In this document: positions 43,032 to 51,515 of the stretch, piece by piece | Position numbering within the stretch: the first letter of the stretch is position 1 | How the letters are laid out: each line of letters begins with the position of its first letter | The notes under the pieces: generated by a model | What the model saw: only the letters and a program-made list of their open reading frames with translations | The model's database searches: none | What the model was told of the DNA's origin: nothing | Translations under genes and position numbers: made by a program | DNA from: JBEIGE01 sp040382055 | GTDB taxonomy: Bacteria > Pseudomonadota > Gammaproteobacteria > Burkholderiales > Burkholderiaceae_C | DNA: 64,000 nucleotides | Assembly: GCA_040382055.1 (NCBI GenBank) | Contig: JBEIGE010000003.1 | Span: forward strand, 1-64,000 | Direction of reading: 5' to 3'

Positions 43032-44489
43032 ATGAAAAAATTCGACGAAATGTACACAGCGATGCCCTACGAGTTTTTTTCGAAGGGAAAGCTGATACGG
43101 GATCATTACAAAATTTACGATGAATGGCTGGCTCGACAGCCTGGCGACATGATGGCCAAGCGCCGTGAAGAGGCCGAGTTGATTTTCCGTCGTGTTGGTA
43201 TCACTTTTGCTGTTTATGGTGCCAAGGATGAAGATGGTTCGGGCACCGAGCGGCTGATCCCGTTTGATTTAATCCCCCGCATCATCCCCGCCCAGGAGTG
43301 GGCAACGATGGAGCGGGGTCTGATCCAGCGCGTGACCGCCATGAATCGTTTTATTCATGATGTGTACCACGATCAGGACATCATCAAGGCAGGCCATGTG
43401 CCGGCTGAGCAAATCACACAGAATGCGCAGTTCAGGCCCGAAATGATCGGCGTCAATGTGCCCGGAAACATCTACTCGCAGATTTCGGGGATTGATATTG
43501 TGCGTGCACCCAATGCCAGAGGTGAGGGCGAGTACTTCGTTCTTGAAGACAACCTGCGGGTACCCAGTGGCGTGAGTTACATGCTTGAAAACCGCAAGAT
43601 GATGATGCGGCTTTTTCCCGAACTCTTCAGTGCTCACCGGGTCGCCCCCATTGCCCACTACCCCGATTTGTTGCTGGAGACCCTGCGCGCATCCAGCCCC
43701 CAGACCACGGCAGAGCCTACGGTGGTGGTGCTCACGCCGGGTATGTACAACAGCGCCTACTTTGAACATGCTTTCCTGGCCCAGCAAATGGGCATTGAAC
43801 TGGTGGAAGGCCAAGACCTGTTTGTCAAGGACAACTTTGTCTACATGCGAACCACGCGGGGTCCGCGGCGGATCGATGTCATTTACCGACGGGTTGATGA
43901 TGATTTTCTCGATCCCTTGGTATTCCGTCCCGACTCAACCCTGGGGTGCGCTGGCCTGTTGCAGGCTTACCGTGCCGGACATGTCAGCATCTGCAATGCG
44001 GTTGGCACGGGGGTGGCGGATGACAAATCGATTTACCCCTATGTGCCCAAGATGATTGAGTTTTACCTGGGTGAAAAGCCAATTCTCAATAACGTGCCCA
44101 CTTACATGTGTCGCAATAAGGACGATCTTGCCTACACACTGGCCAACCTCAAGGATCTGGTCGTCAAGGAAGTTCACGGTGCCGGCGGCTATGGCATGCT
44201 GGTCGGGCCGGCCTCTACTGCTGCTGAAATTGACGACTTCCGCAAAGCCGTTATCGCCAATCCAAACGGGTACATCGCACAGCCGACATTAAGCCTCTCA
44301 AGCTGTCCCACGTTCGTCGAAAGTGGCATCGCACCCCGCCACATTGATTTGAGGCCCTACGTGCTGACTGGAAAAACCGTCCAAATGGTGGCCGGAGGCC
44401 TGACCCGAGTCGCACTCAAAGAGGGTTCGCTGGTGGTCAATTCATCGCAGGGTGGTGGTACCAAAGATACCTGGATTCTGGAAGTATGA
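43032..44489 (+). CDS. Circularly permuted ATP-grasp (type 2) protein of the Anbu operon
   Basis: A 485-residue predicted ATP-dependent carboxylate-amine/thiol ligase. Conserved parts: VRAPNARGEGEYFVLEDNLR, VPSGVSYMLENRKMMMRLFP, VLTPGMYNSAYFEHAFLAQQ, RPDSTLGCAGLLQAYRAGH, KEVHGAGGYGMLVGP and QPTLSLSSCPTFV. It is a diverged paralogue of the N-terminal part of the 913-residue fusion at 36560 and is of the canonical type found with Anbu. AGGAG precedes the ATG. A sigma-54 promoter lies just upstream; the alpha-E gene follows 51 bases after its stop. Confidence 0.92.
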   Translation: MKKFDEMYTAMPYEFFSKGKLIRDHYKIYDEWLARQPGDMMAKRREEAELIFRRVGITFAVYGAKDEDGSGTERLIPFDLIPRIIPAQEWATMERGLIQRVTAMNRFIHDVYHDQDIIKAGHVPAEQITQNAQFRPEMIGVNVPGNIYSQISGIDIVRAPNARGEGEYFVLEDNLRVPSGVSYMLENRKMMMRLFPELFSAHRVAPIAHYPDLLLETLRASSPQTTAEPTVVVLTPGMYNSAYFEHAFLAQQMGIELVEGQDLFVKDNFVYMRTTRGPRRIDVIYRRVDDDFLDPLVFRPDSTLGCAGLLQAYRAGHVSICNAVGTGVADDKSIYPYVPKMIEFYLGEKPILNNVPTYMCRNKDDLAYTLANLKDLVVKEVHGAGGYGMLVGPASTAAEIDDFRKAVIANPNGYIAQPTLSLSSCPTFVESGIAPRHIDLRPYVLTGKTVQMVAGGLTRVALKEGSLVVNSSQGGGTKDTWILEV

Positions 44490-44540
44490 GCGTTTGCAAG
44501 ACAGCCTTCATCTGCTGTCGCTATCGATAAAGGAAGTTGT

Positions 44541-45500
44541 ATGTTGTCTCGAACCGCAGATCACCTGTTCTGGATGTCCCGCTACACCGAACGGGCAGAA
44601 AACACTGCCCGCATGCTGGATGTCAACTACCAGACTTCGTTGTTGCCCCAGTCTGATGGCGTGGCCCTGGTTGGCTGGCAGGGCTTGCTCAGCATCAGCG
44701 AGTTGCTGCCCGCCTACACAGCGTTGCACGGGGAAGTCAACGCCAAAGATGTGATGGACTTTATGGTCAAAGACGAAAGCAACCCGTCTTCCATCCTGTC
44801 CTGTCTGACTGCAGCACGAGAGAATGCCCGTGCTGTCCGTGGAACCCTGACCACCGAAGTCTGGGAAACCCAGAATCAGACCTGGCTGGAGATTCGCCGA
44901 ATGATCCGCAATGGTGAATTCGAAAATGACCCTGCCCAGTTTTTTGAGTGGGTCAAATTCCGCTCCCACCTTTCGCGGGGCGTCACTGTCGGCACCATGC
45001 TGATTGACGAGGCGCTTTACTTCATGCGCCTGGGGACGTTTTTGGAACGTTCAGACAATACGGCCCGGCTGGTGGATGTGAAGTTTCATGCGGTACAGAG
45101 CGATTTTTTCGGTGCTGCCAGCGAGAAAGACCAAGAATACGATTTTTACCACTGGAGTGCGATTTTGCGCAGCGTTTCAGGCTTCGAGATTTACCGCAAG
45201 GTCTACCGTGATGTGATCAAACCCGAACGCGTAGCCGAGTTGCTGATCTTGCGTCCTGATATGCCACGTTCCCTGCATGCCAGCCTCAATGAGGTGGTCA
45301 ATAACCTGGCCATGGTGTCAGACAATGATTCAACCGAAACACACCGCAGCGCTGGAAAGTTGAGGGCTGAACTCAAATACGGGCGCATTGATGAGATTCT
45401 CTCCACGGGTCTGCATGCTTATCTCACGCAATTTCTGGATCGGGTCAACGAGCTTGGATCAACCATCAGCCGAGAGTTTCTTATGCCCAATTCGGCATGA
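44541..45500 (+). CDS. Alpha-E domain protein of the Anbu operon
   Basis: A 319-residue all-helical protein with the diagnostic start SRTADHLFWMSRYTERAENT (conserved E-R) and later FLERSDNTARLVDVKFH. Alpha-E proteins accompany circularly permuted ATP-grasps and transglutaminases; their biochemical role is unproven. Here it stands between the ATP-grasp and Anbu genes, as in canonical Anbu operons, and duplicates the C-terminal domain of the fusion at 36560. It is 55 bases from Anbu, with a hairpin in the gap. Confidence 0.92.
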   Translation: MLSRTADHLFWMSRYTERAENTARMLDVNYQTSLLPQSDGVALVGWQGLLSISELLPAYTALHGEVNAKDVMDFMVKDESNPSSILSCLTAARENARAVRGTLTTEVWETQNQTWLEIRRMIRNGEFENDPAQFFEWVKFRSHLSRGVTVGTMLIDEALYFMRLGTFLERSDNTARLVDVKFHAVQSDFFGAASEKDQEYDFYHWSAILRSVSGFEIYRKVYRDVIKPERVAELLILRPDMPRSLHASLNEVVNNLAMVSDNDSTETHRSAGKLRAELKYGRIDEILSTGLHAYLTQFLDRVNELGSTISREFLMPNSA

Positions 45501-45508
45501 GCCTTTGT

Positions 45509-45533
45509 GAGGCCACGATAAAATCGCGGCCTC
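45509..45533 (+). promoter_or_regulatory. Hairpin with embedded -10-like box in front of Anbu
   Basis: GAGGCC-A-CGAT / ATCG-C-GGCCTC forms a ten-pair stem (one mismatch) with an AAA loop. TAAAAT at 45519-45524 in the loop region resembles a -10 box. The element could be a processing site, attenuator or internal promoter for Anbu; no convincing -35 is seen. Confidence 0.4.
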
Positions 45534-45555
45534 TATCACTGCAAACTGATCCTCA

Positions 45556-46287
45556 ATGACTTATTGTGTAGCTGTCCGTAGCGAATCCGGATTGGTTTTT
45601 TTGTCTGACTCCCGAACCAATGCAGGGGTTGATCAGATCAGCATTTTTCGGAAAATGCATATTTTTGAGGTTCCTGGTGAGCGCGTGATGGTGCTGCTGA
45701 CTGCCGGCAACCTGTCGGTGAGCCAGTCGGTGTCCAGTGGCATGCGGGTTCAGATGCAGACCCATGGCGAGAGAAGCCTGGCCTCTGCACCCAATATGTT
45801 CTCGGCCGCCAAAATGGTGGGTGATGCGGTTCGCAAGGTCTATGACCGTGATGCAGAGTCCCTGAAAGAATTCAATATTGAATACAACGCCAATATGATT
45901 TTTGGCGGTCAGATCAAGGGCGAGGCACCTCGCCTGTTTAATGTTTACTCGGCAGGTAATTTCATTGAAGCCACTGCCGAGACACCATTTTTTCAGATTG
46001 GTGAGTCCAAATATGGCAAACCTATTCTGGACCGGGTCATCGGAGGAGGCCTGTCCCTGGACGAAGTGGCTAAATGCTGCCTGATCTCAATGGACTCCAC
46101 CATCAAGTCCAATTTGTCTGTGGGCTTGCCGCTGGATCTCCTGTGCTACGAAACTGACTCTCTGGAAGTCAAACGGCACACCCTGATTAACGGCAAAGAC
46201 CCCTACTTTGCATCGATCCGTGAGCGCTGGGCTGAGCAGCTGCGCAAGGTTTTCAACGAGTTACCGGATCCGGCCTACTGGAAATAG
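45556..46287 (+). CDS. anbu: Anbu, bacterial proteasome beta-subunit homologue
   Basis: A 243-residue Ntn-hydrolase fold protein of the Anbu/BPH family, distant relative of HslV and proteasome beta subunits. Met removal would expose Thr1 (MTYCVAVRSESGLVFLSDSR); Asp17 and a Lys at about position 32 complete the expected Thr/Asp/Lys triad. The body (NMIFGGQIKGEAPRLFNVYS; then LSLDEVAKCCLISMDSTIKS) is family-typical. Anbu forms helical or ring assemblies; its substrates are unknown. It is the third gene of the rightward operon after ATP-grasp and alpha-E, with transglutaminases on the divergent operon. No ATPase unfoldase gene is present. Confidence 0.93.
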   Translation: MTYCVAVRSESGLVFLSDSRTNAGVDQISIFRKMHIFEVPGERVMVLLTAGNLSVSQSVSSGMRVQMQTHGERSLASAPNMFSAAKMVGDAVRKVYDRDAESLKEFNIEYNANMIFGGQIKGEAPRLFNVYSAGNFIEATAETPFFQIGESKYGKPILDRVIGGGLSLDEVAKCCLISMDSTIKSNLSVGLPLDLLCYETDSLEVKRHTLINGKDPYFASIRERWAEQLRKVFNELPDPAYWK

Positions 46288-46401
46288 CTCGGTTCAAAGG
46301 GTGAATCAAGGTCGGTTGTAGGGCATTGGTAGTGCAAAAAAGCCCAAGCAGCATGGAAATTGGAACTTGCTGCGTTCGTGTTCTGGCGTATTGCTTTGTT
46401 T

Positions 46402-46791
46402 TTAGCTGTTTTGCAAAAGAGCCGCGTAGGCTTCATCCGTGAGGAGTGCACTGAGTTCTTCTGGATGTGTCAGGTTGATTTTGTAGAACCAACCAGCCCC
46501 CAGAGGGTCCGAGTTGGCGAGAGAGGGGTCATCCCTCAAGGATTCGTTGAGTTCAACCACCGTGCCTGACGCGGGTTGGAAAACATCGGCTGCGGTCTTG
46601 ACTGACTCTACGACGCCAGCCACTGCATTGGTTTGAATCTGCTTGCCGATCTGCGGCAAGTCCACAAATACGATGTCGCCCAAAGTGTCTTGTGCATGAC
46701 GTGTGATGCCTACGGTAGCAACCGTGCCTACCCCTGGTGCTCCTTCACCTGGAGTTGTGAGCCAAACGTGCTCATGGGTGAAAAAAATCAT
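46402..46791 (-). CDS. gcvH: Glycine cleavage H protein (lipoyl carrier), stand-alone
   Basis: A 129-residue lipoyl-domain protein. HEHVWLTTPGEG, VGITRHAQDTLGDIVFVDLP and the lipoylated Lys in AGVVESVKTAADVFQP match GcvH along its whole length. GcvH normally carries the aminomethyl group between GcvP, GcvT and Lpd. No gcvT or gcvP is in the window; instead the gene lies 39 bases downstream of ETF-ubiquinone oxidoreductase on the same strand. It may be a displaced gcvH or a dedicated lipoyl/lipoate carrier. Confidence 0.88.
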   Translation of the reverse strand: MIFFTHEHVWLTTPGEGAPGVGTVATVGITRHAQDTLGDIVFVDLPQIGKQIQTNAVAGVVESVKTAADVFQPASGTVVELNESLRDDPSLANSDPLGAGWFYKINLTHPEELSALLTDEAYAALLQNS

Positions 46792-46830
46792 GTATCGGTC
46801 TCCAGTTGATCGCCATTCAAAGCCAGGGTT

Positions 46831-48522
46831 TTACATACCCGCATAGTTGGGGCCGCCACCGCCCTCAGGTGTGACCCACACGATATTCTGTGTCGGGTCC
46901 TTGATGTCGCAAGTTTTGCAGTGCACACAGTTTTGTGCATTGATCTGTAGCCGGTCAGTGTTGTTCTCGGTTTTGACGTATTCGTAGACCCCAGCAGGGC
47001 AGTAGCGGGCCTCGGGGCCGGCAAACCTGGCAAGGTTGATATTGACGGGGACGGAGGCGTCCTTCAAAGTCAAATGCGCGGGCTGCTGTTCTTCGTGGTT
47101 GGTGTTGCTGATGAACACGCTGCTCAAGCGGTCAAACGTCAGCTTGCCATCGGGCTTGGGGTAGACGATGGGTTTGCACTCAGCCGCCGGCTTGAGGTAA
47201 GCGTGGTCTGGTTTGGTACGACGCAGCGTCCACGGGACATGGCCACGCAGCACAAACTGCTCAAAGCCGTTCATGAGGGTGGCTGTGGTCAGGCCGTACT
47301 TGAACCAGTTCTTGAAGTTGCGGTCCTTGTTCAGCTCTGTGTGCAGCCAGCTCTTCTCAAAGGCTTGCGGGTAGGCAGTCAGCTCGTCATGTTGGCGGCC
47401 GGCCACAACCGCGTCATAGGCGGCTTCAGCGGCCTGCATGCCGGTCTTGATGGCGGCGTGGCTGCCCTTGATCCGACCCACGTTCAGATAACCTGCGTTG
47501 CAGCCTATCAGTGCGCCGCCCGGGAACACGGTCTTGGGCAGGGCGTTGATACCGCTGGCGTTGATGGCGCGCGCGCCGTAAGAGAGCCGCTTGGCGGTGA
47601 TTTCGCCTTTGGCGTTCTCGAAATAGTAGCGAATATTGGGATGGGTTTTCCAGCGTTGGAATTCCTCAAACGGGCTCAGGTAGGGATTGGAATAGCCCAG
47701 GCCGGTCACAAAACCGAGGGCGACCTTGTTGCCTTCCAAGTGGTACAGGAATGCGCCGCCATAGGTGTCAGATTCCATGGGCCAGCCGGCGGTGTGCATC
47801 ACAAAGCCGGGTTTGTGGCGGCTGGGGTCGATCTCCCACAGCTCCTTGATGCCCAGGCCCCAGCTTTGCGGGTCCTTGCCTTCGTCAAGCTTGAATTTGG
47901 CAATCAGTTGTTTGCCCAGGTGGCCGCGAGCACCTTCGGCAAACACAGTGTATTTGCCCAGCAGTTCCATGCCGAGCTGAAAGCTCTCCATGGGCTCACC
48001 GTCTTTGCCCACGCCCATATTGCCGGTGGCCACGCCTTTGACCGAGCCGTCGGTGTTGTACAGCACTTCAGCGGCGGCAAAGCCAGGGAAGATTTCCACG
48101 CCCAGGCCCTCGGCCTGCTCAGCCAGCCACTTGGTCACAGCGCCCAGGCTGACGATGTAGTTGCCGTGGTTCTGCGCAAAAGGGGGCAGAAACATATTGG
48201 GTATGCGTACACCGGATTTCTCACCCAGGAAAATGTAGGCGTCATCGGTCACTGGCTGGTTCAGCGGTGCGCCCATTTCTTTCCAGTTGGGGAAGAGTTC
48301 GGTCAGGGCGATCGGGTCCATGATGGCGCCTGACAGAATGTGAGCGCCGGGCTCGGATCCTTTCTCCAGCACGACGACTGAAACGTCTTTGCCCTTTTCA
48401 GCGGCGAGTTGTTTGACACGGATGGCAGTGGCCAGGCCACCAGGGCCGCCACCCACGACCACAACGTCGTATTCCATCGCTTCACGGGGGCCAAACTGGG
48501 CCAAAATATCTTGAGGTGTCAT
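46831..48522 (-). CDS. Electron transfer flavoprotein-ubiquinone oxidoreductase
   Basis: A 563-residue membrane-associated enzyme that takes electrons from ETF (fatty-acid and amino-acid oxidation) to ubiquinone. The FAD dinucleotide-binding motif is YDVVVVGGGPGGLATAIRV; the single 4Fe-4S cluster is bound by Cys in ARYCPAGVYEY and NCVHCKTCDIKDP. The ending GGGGPNYAGM is typical. ATG 48522 is preferred over a GTG four codons earlier. gcvH follows downstream; the SDR gene is divergent. An ETF gene pair is not in the window. Confidence 0.94.
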   Translation of the reverse strand: MTPQDILAQFGPREAMEYDVVVVGGGPGGLATAIRVKQLAAEKGKDVSVVVLEKGSEPGAHILSGAIMDPIALTELFPNWKEMGAPLNQPVTDDAYIFLGEKSGVRIPNMFLPPFAQNHGNYIVSLGAVTKWLAEQAEGLGVEIFPGFAAAEVLYNTDGSVKGVATGNMGVGKDGEPMESFQLGMELLGKYTVFAEGARGHLGKQLIAKFKLDEGKDPQSWGLGIKELWEIDPSRHKPGFVMHTAGWPMESDTYGGAFLYHLEGNKVALGFVTGLGYSNPYLSPFEEFQRWKTHPNIRYYFENAKGEITAKRLSYGARAINASGINALPKTVFPGGALIGCNAGYLNVGRIKGSHAAIKTGMQAAEAAYDAVVAGRQHDELTAYPQAFEKSWLHTELNKDRNFKNWFKYGLTTATLMNGFEQFVLRGHVPWTLRRTKPDHAYLKPAAECKPIVYPKPDGKLTFDRLSSVFISNTNHEEQQPAHLTLKDASVPVNINLARFAGPEARYCPAGVYEYVKTENNTDRLQINAQNCVHCKTCDIKDPTQNIVWVTPEGGGGPNYAGM

Positions 48523-48609
48523 GAGGAGTCTCACTTGATAATGGCTTGATTTTATTCGTTCAAGTCGCCTTGCCGAATTTCGTTCATTGTTTTCAAAGGA
48601 AATTAAAAA

Positions 48610-49392
48610 ATGGCCTATTCCATCGATCTTTCAGGCCGGGTGGCCCTCATCACCGGCGCATCCAGCGGCCTGGGGGCGCATTTCGCACATACGCTGGCAA
48701 AAGCCGGCGCAGCCGTAGTGCTGGCCAGCCGGCGCGTTGACAAACTCAAGGAGTTACGCGCTCAAATTGAAGGCGAGGGCGGTGATGCCCATGTGGTTGA
48801 ACTTGATGTCACCGACCATGACTCGATCAAATCTGCGGTGGCCCACGCCGAAACGGAAGTGGGTTCTATCGACGTTCTGGTGAACAACTCTGGTGTGAGT
48901 ACGACGCAGCGCATTCAGGATATTTCCGAGGCGGATTACGACTTTATTTTCAATACCAACACCAAGGGCGCTTTTTTTGTAGCGCAGGAAGTGGGCAAAC
49001 GCATGCTGGCACGTGCCCAGGGTTCTGCACCTGGCACGTTCACAGGTGGCCGTATCGTCAATGTGGCCTCCATGGCGGGCTTGCGCGTGCTGCCGAAGAT
49101 TGGCGTGTATTGCATGAGCAAGGCGGCAGTCGTGCAAATGACCAAAGCCATGGCGCTAGAGTGGGGGCGCTTTGGCATCAATGTCAATGCACTGTGTCCG
49201 GGCTACATAGACACTGAAATCAACCACGCGCACTGGCAGACCGAGCAGGGGCAAAAACTGGTTCAAATGCTGCCACGCAAACGGGTGGGTCAACCCCAGG
49301 ACCTGGATGCGGTGCTGATGATGTTGTGTTCCAACGAGAGCCATTTCATCAATGGCGCAGTGATTTCTGCCGATGACGGCTTTGGAGTCTGA
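48610..49392 (+). CDS. SDR-family oxidoreductase
   Basis: A 260-residue classical short-chain dehydrogenase. NAD(P) motif LITGASSGLG, structural VNNSG, catalytic Ser in NVASMAG and Tyr-x-x-x-Lys in YCMSKAAV. ALCPGYIDTEIN is typical. AAAGGA precedes the ATG. It converges with the peroxidase-like gene (six bases between stops) and is divergent from the ETF oxidoreductase. Beta-oxidation-type 3-hydroxyacyl chemistry is plausible from the neighbours but not shown. Confidence 0.9.
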   Translation: MAYSIDLSGRVALITGASSGLGAHFAHTLAKAGAAVVLASRRVDKLKELRAQIEGEGGDAHVVELDVTDHDSIKSAVAHAETEVGSIDVLVNNSGVSTTQRIQDISEADYDFIFNTNTKGAFFVAQEVGKRMLARAQGSAPGTFTGGRIVNVASMAGLRVLPKIGVYCMSKAAVVQMTKAMALEWGRFGINVNALCPGYIDTEINHAHWQTEQGQKLVQMLPRKRVGQPQDLDAVLMMLCSNESHFINGAVISADDGFGV

Positions 49393-49398
49393 CGGGCA

Positions 49399-49971
49399 CT
49401 ATTTTTGTCGAGGCTGACGTCCCAGCAGGTAGAACTCGGGGTTAGGCATCATGCTGCTAAATGAGGCCATGCGGTTTGAGAGGCCAAAAAAGGCGGTAAT
49501 GGCGGCGATGTCCCAGGCGTCTTCATCGCTAAAGCCATGTGCCTGCAGGGCCTGAAAGTCGGCGTCATTGATCTGATCGGACTCAAGGCAAACCTTCATG
49601 GCAAAGTCCAGCATGGCGCTTTGCCGGGGCGAGATGTCCGCTTTACGGTAATTCACCGCAACCTGGTCGGCCACCAGCGGTTTTTTTTCATAAATCCGCA
49701 GGATTGCGCCATGAGCCACCACACAGTACAGGCAGTTATTGGCAGCGCTCGTCGCTGTGACAATCATTTCACGGTCGCCTTTGCTCAGGCCTGAATCTTC
49801 CTTGAGCATCAGGGCATCGTGGTAAGCGAAAAATGCCCGCCACTCGGCTGGTCGCCTGGCCAGCGCCAGAAATACGTTGGGAATGAAACCCGATTTTTCC
49901 TGGACTTCCAGGATTTTGTGACGTATATCGTCGGGCAGGTCGTTCAATTCGGGGTGGGGGTAACGTGTCAT
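49399..49971 (-). CDS. Peroxidase-related (AhpD/CMD-like) protein
   Basis: A 190-residue alkylhydroperoxidase D/carboxymuconolactone-decarboxylase-fold protein. NNCLYCVVAHGAILR supplies the Cys-x-x-Cys...His peroxidatic motif. The preceding SKGDREMIVTATSAA and AITAFFGLSNRMASF are family-conserved. It probably reduces organic peroxides with a thiol partner. ATG 49971 is chosen: AAGGA lies five bases upstream, and the longer open frame to 50031 has no homology. It is divergent from the CoA-transferase genes. Confidence 0.87.
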   Translation of the reverse strand: MTRYPHPELNDLPDDIRHKILEVQEKSGFIPNVFLALARRPAEWRAFFAYHDALMLKEDSGLSKGDREMIVTATSAANNCLYCVVAHGAILRIYEKKPLVADQVAVNYRKADISPRQSAMLDFAMKVCLESDQINDADFQALQAHGFSDEDAWDIAAITAFFGLSNRMASFSSMMPNPEFYLLGRQPRQK

Positions 49972-50064
49972 CTCGGTCCTTGGGGTGGCGCAAGTGGATT
50001 GATTATCACCAGCGTCAGTATTCGTTACCATCAGGGCTTTGCAAATACTCTAAGGAGCGCGCGA

Positions 50065-50772
50065 TTGAACAAGATATACCCCAGTGCTGCCGAAGCGCTA
50101 AGGAACATCATTCGGGACGACCAACTGATGGCCGTGGGCGGATTTGGCCTGTGCGGCATCCCGGAAGCCTTGATTGATGCGGTGCGTGATTCAGGCGTCA
50201 AAAACCTCACCGTCATTTCCAATAACGCGGGCGTTGACGACTTTGGTCTTGGAAAACTGCTTCAGACCCGTCAAGTCAAAAAAATGATCTCCAGCTATGT
50301 GGGCGAGAACAAGGAGTTTGAACGCCAGTATCTGGCAGGTGAACTCGAGTTGGAGTTCACGCCTCAGGGCACCTTGGCCGAGAAACTGCGTGCCGGCGGT
50401 GCGGGCATTCCTGCCTTCTTTACCAAGACCGGTGTCGGTACGGTGGTGGCGGATGGCAAAGAGCTGCGTGAATTTGATGGCGAGACCTATGTGATGGAAC
50501 GCGCCTTGTTGCCGGAAGTGGCACTGGTCAAAGCCCATGTGGCTGACAAATCGGGCAATTTGCGCTTCAGGCTCACGGCACGTAACTTCAACCCGGCAGT
50601 TGCCATGGCAGGCAAGATCTGTATTGTGGAAGTCGAAAAAATTGTCGAAACCGGTGAGCTGGCGCCGGATGACATTCATTTGCCGGGGATTTATGTGCAC
50701 CGGATAGTGCTCAATGCCCATCCTGAAAAACGCATCGAGAAACGCACCATCACTGAAAAGGCAGGGGTTTAA
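50065..50772 (+). CDS. scoA: 3-oxoacid CoA-transferase, alpha subunit
   Basis: Subunit A of a succinyl-CoA:3-ketoacid-type CoA-transferase (235 residues). LMAVGGFGLCGIPEALIDAV, ISNNAGVDDFGLGKLL and ELEFTPQGTLAEKLRAGGAG are diagnostic. TTG 50065 is the start: TAAGGAG lies seven bases upstream and homology begins there. The beta-subunit gene starts one base after its stop. Substrate pair (succinate with acetoacetate or another 3-oxoacid) is by family. Confidence 0.93.
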   Translation: MNKIYPSAAEALRNIIRDDQLMAVGGFGLCGIPEALIDAVRDSGVKNLTVISNNAGVDDFGLGKLLQTRQVKKMISSYVGENKEFERQYLAGELELEFTPQGTLAEKLRAGGAGIPAFFTKTGVGTVVADGKELREFDGETYVMERALLPEVALVKAHVADKSGNLRFRLTARNFNPAVAMAGKICIVEVEKIVETGELAPDDIHLPGIYVHRIVLNAHPEKRIEKRTITEKAGV

Positions 50773-50773
50773 C

Positions 50774-51412
50774 ATGAGCTGGAGTCAAGACCAAATGGCA
50801 GCCCGCGCTGCCCGTGAATTGAAGGACGGTTTTTACGTGAACCTGGGCATAGGGATGCCCACCCTGGTAGCCAACCACGTGCCCAGCACGATCGAGGTCT
50901 GGTTGCAGTCCGAGAACGGGATGATGGGCATTGGCCCGTTTCCCACTGAGGATGAAGTTGATGCTGACCTGATCAATGCCGGCAAGCAGACGGTGACCAC
51001 CATCAAGGGTTCCAGCATCTTCGGAACCCACGAGAGCTTCGCCATGATCCGTGGCGGCAAGATCAACTTGAGCATTCTGGGTGCCATGCAGGTCAGCGAA
51101 AAAGGGGATCTGGCCAACTGGATGATTCCGGGCAAGATGGTCAAGGGCATGGGCGGCGCGATGGACCTGGTGGCTGGCGTCAAGCGCGTGATTGTGCTCA
51201 TGGAGCATGTGGCCAAAAAGAAAGATGGCACGGAGGATCTGAAAATTCTGCCCCGATGCACGCTTCCACTGACAGGCTCCGGGGTGGTTGACCGCATCAT
51301 CACCGATCTGGCTGTGATGGACGTCACCCCGCAAGGCCTCAAGTTGGTGGAGCTGGCGCCCGGCGTAACCCGTGAGGCGCTACAGGCCAAGACCGGCGCA
51401 ACGCTGATTTAA
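50774..51412 (+). CDS. scoB: 3-oxoacid CoA-transferase, beta subunit
   Basis: Subunit B, 212 residues. The catalytic Glu is in VWLQSENGMMGIGPFP; NLGIGMPTLVANHVP and TIKGSSIFGTHESFAMIRGG are typical. ATG 50774 follows the alpha stop by one base, so the subunits are made together. A strong hairpin terminator lies 35 bases downstream, shared with the convergent dehydrogenase gene. Confidence 0.94.
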   Translation: MSWSQDQMAARAARELKDGFYVNLGIGMPTLVANHVPSTIEVWLQSENGMMGIGPFPTEDEVDADLINAGKQTVTTIKGSSIFGTHESFAMIRGGKINLSILGAMQVSEKGDLANWMIPGKMVKGMGGAMDLVAGVKRVIVLMEHVAKKKDGTEDLKILPRCTLPLTGSGVVDRIITDLAVMDVTPQGLKLVELAPGVTREALQAKTGATLI

Positions 51413-51446
51413 AAGCCCGACGACGTATGTGCGTTTGTCTTGAAAA

Positions 51447-51481
51447 AACAAGCCTGGTTCTTACCCTGAACCAGGCTTGTT
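51447..51481. terminator. Bidirectional hairpin terminator between scoB and gabD
   Basis: A perfect 14-bp inverted repeat AACAAGCCTGGTTC / GAACCAGGCTTGTT with a 7-base loop. On the minus strand it runs into six T residues, giving a strong rho-independent signal for gabD; on the plus strand it is followed by a weaker T-rich tail. Confidence 0.85.
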
Positions 51482-51515
51482 GTTAAGACGTTCACGCTGA
51501 TCGGCGTGAAGCGGC

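Noticed and set aside
46288..46401. A possible terminator between Anbu and gcvH
   Set aside because: The best stem (GCAGCA/TGCTGC) is only six base pairs with a 13-base loop and no T-run.
47074..48333. A 419-codon open frame opposite the ETF-ubiquinone oxidoreductase gene
   Set aside because: It lies wholly antisense to a well-supported gene, shows no family signature and has the composition expected from complementary codons in G+C-rich DNA.
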